Shown here: positions 62,554 through 64,000 of the stretch, in pieces
Position numbering within the stretch: the first letter of the stretch is position 1
How the letters are laid out: each line of letters opens with the position of its first letter
Source: Owenia fusiformis
Lineage: Eukaryota; Annelida; Polychaeta; Sabellida; Oweniidae
Assembly: GCA_903813345.2 (NCBI GenBank)
Contig: CAIIXF020000001.1
Coordinates: 58,638,270-58,702,269, forward strand
Direction of reading: 5' to 3'
Length of the DNA stretch: 64,000 bases
Notes under the pieces: generated by a model
Told to the model about the DNA's origin: nothing
Databases searched by the model: none
The model's input: the letters and a program-made list of their open reading frames with translations, nothing else
Made by a program: the position numbers and the translations under genes

Positions 62554-64000
62554 GAACACAGATGAATCTGGCAAATGGTTTCATAGATATATAAGCACAT
62601 GTAAAGACCTGTAGTACTATAATAATACTAGCCCATAGACAAGGTTTTTTGCCAAAAATTTATATGGAAAACATGCAGATTTCACCATTTTGAGCACTTT
62701 TCAAGTGATTTTGGGCAAAAATTGTAAAATTTTAACCTCCTTTGAAATTTTTAGAAAACTGAACCCCCCAGGCAAAAGCTAGCCTAACTATAAATTGAAA
62801 AGAAATATTTGAGAGTACAATTGGCCATTAGGAACAAATCCCAAGAATGGTGATTGTGCGGGATAAGTACCCTTAGAATTCTTCTGACATCGCTTTTTAA
62901 AAGAAAGCTTTGTCAGTTTGGAGCTAGACATATAAAACTGGCAAAAAATTATATTTGTGGTGTGTCCCTGAATTAACTTATTTTGTCCTCTGCTTCAATA
63001 ATCCATTAGCATTTTTGCAAATATATACAGACATATCGTAACAGAGACCATACTTTGTGTGAATTATTTAAAGCTTGGCATATCTTAATTATAACAACTT
63101 ATTTTTTCTTCTGGTTCACTCAGAGACTATTCGGGCTGAATGGAGATTAGCTGGCAGAATATTCAGTATGAGAACTTTCTGTTCGTTTCAGCCTACATCA
63201 CCAGAATTCAATTTTTGCAACATGCTCAATGTATCATTTTAATTTCATGCAGTCATTAATCCAGTAACAGTGCAAGCACCTAATAACATTATATTGACCT
63301 TAAACTGGATACTGATACCGATACACATAGCATCTAAAAACCTGTCTTTCTTTAGACCTATGATCTATGATGCAAGAAGAGAGGGCCGTGGTATTCCATG
63401 ACGAGATACTGGTGGTAGAATCCTCCAGGTGTGGCATACAATACACAGTCCAACCCATAGCTGCAAGAATAAGCTCAACTGTACAGTTCCAAATCAAAAT
63501 ATTTCTGTAGCTGTGAGCTAGACTGTATACTTCCACAGGTGATCAGATGATAAGTTACAATGACAACATTTTCACCACAATAGATGCTCTTTAATTTATC
63601 TCTGTAAATGGCTTCTGATCAGTTCCAGTTGAACTGATAACCTTAGCAATGGCTAGACTAAACCTAATCACTTATCTTTATCAATAGGACTCATGAATAT
63701 CTACATTTCTTTGATATTCAGCATTATGCCACTATGACACAAGATAAACAATGCCTCTCTCTAAGAGAACACTGGCAACTAGGAGCAATTGAAGCATTCT
63801 GCTTTGATCCCAAACCTTATTAAACACTACAGTGCCCAACAGAGGTTCAGATCTTTCCTTTTGATATAATAAGAAATTCTCATCAAAGAACATTTTATGA
63901 ACTTAGATTTTGAAATGGTAATTCTTCTCTTTTCCTCATTTCTTTATATTTACAAAAGAATGTATCAACCTAAGTTTATATGAGGGGTACCCTATGTGCC
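62554..64000. other. Right edge, AT-rich, no supported gene
   Basis: 62628-62790 is a degraded relative of the CCGTAGCC-type MITE at 6394-6592 (gaaccccccaggcaaaagct at its end). An exon-like open stretch on the minus strand at about 63356-63460 is discussed as a finding; it is not strong enough to call. Confidence 0.45.

Noticed and set aside
62309-62584. Frame rich in VRPSVRPSVRP
   Set aside because: Translation of the GGAC microsatellite inside a transposon.

Overview
The window is AT-rich nuclear DNA from an invertebrate animal. Genes are split by many GT-AG introns, introns and intergenic stretches are filled with short DNA transposons and tandem repeats, and the two conserved proteins are animal families. 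A cysteine-rich somatomedin-B protein and the style of repeats suggest a lophotrochozoan, most likely a mollusc. The species is inferred, not shown.

Three protein-coding genes can be supported. (1) 435-2138, minus: an intron-free reading frame for a secreted or membrane-tethered somatomedin-B protein resembling the ectodomain of invertebrate class-B-like receptors but without the seven-helix part. (2) 4597-12433, plus: the last nine coding exons (391 residues) of a TTC39 family gene. Its 5' exons are not in the window, so gene 1 probably lies inside a TTC39 intron. (3) 16342-49284, minus: a complete 17-exon ZSWIM4/5/6 family gene of 1132 residues. All exon boundaries were read from splice signals and all 16 junction phases agree. 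Genes 2 and 3 converge tail to tail across 12434-16341. The ZSWIM first intron is 17.5 kb and the second 3.6 kb; both look like regulatory landscape. A 15-bp Sox/Oct-type motif lies in intron 2 and NRF1-like sites lie just upstream of the start codon.

Mobile DNA: a 1.0-kb fold-back element (3467-4486, 5-bp target duplication), a decayed mariner copy (8250-9337, TA duplication), two copies of a 1.0-1.2 kb element with tandem units full of YY1-like motifs (11122-12143, 61387-62553), a hAT-type MITE (24021-24676, 8-bp duplication), a palindromic MITE touching a ZSWIM splice donor (21673-22018, second copy 51464-51694), and smaller MITEs.

The most unusual object is 53381-59099. It is a 5.7-kb segment with terminal inverted repeats and a perfect 8-bp flanking duplication (CTTTCAAT). 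No transposase is visible. Instead it carries two large satellites: a 91-bp array with about five CATG words per unit, and a CCCTAA-flavoured array with a 569-bp higher-order period. It is best read as a giant non-autonomous hAT-like transposon that has captured or grown satellites. From 59108 to the right edge no gene is supported.
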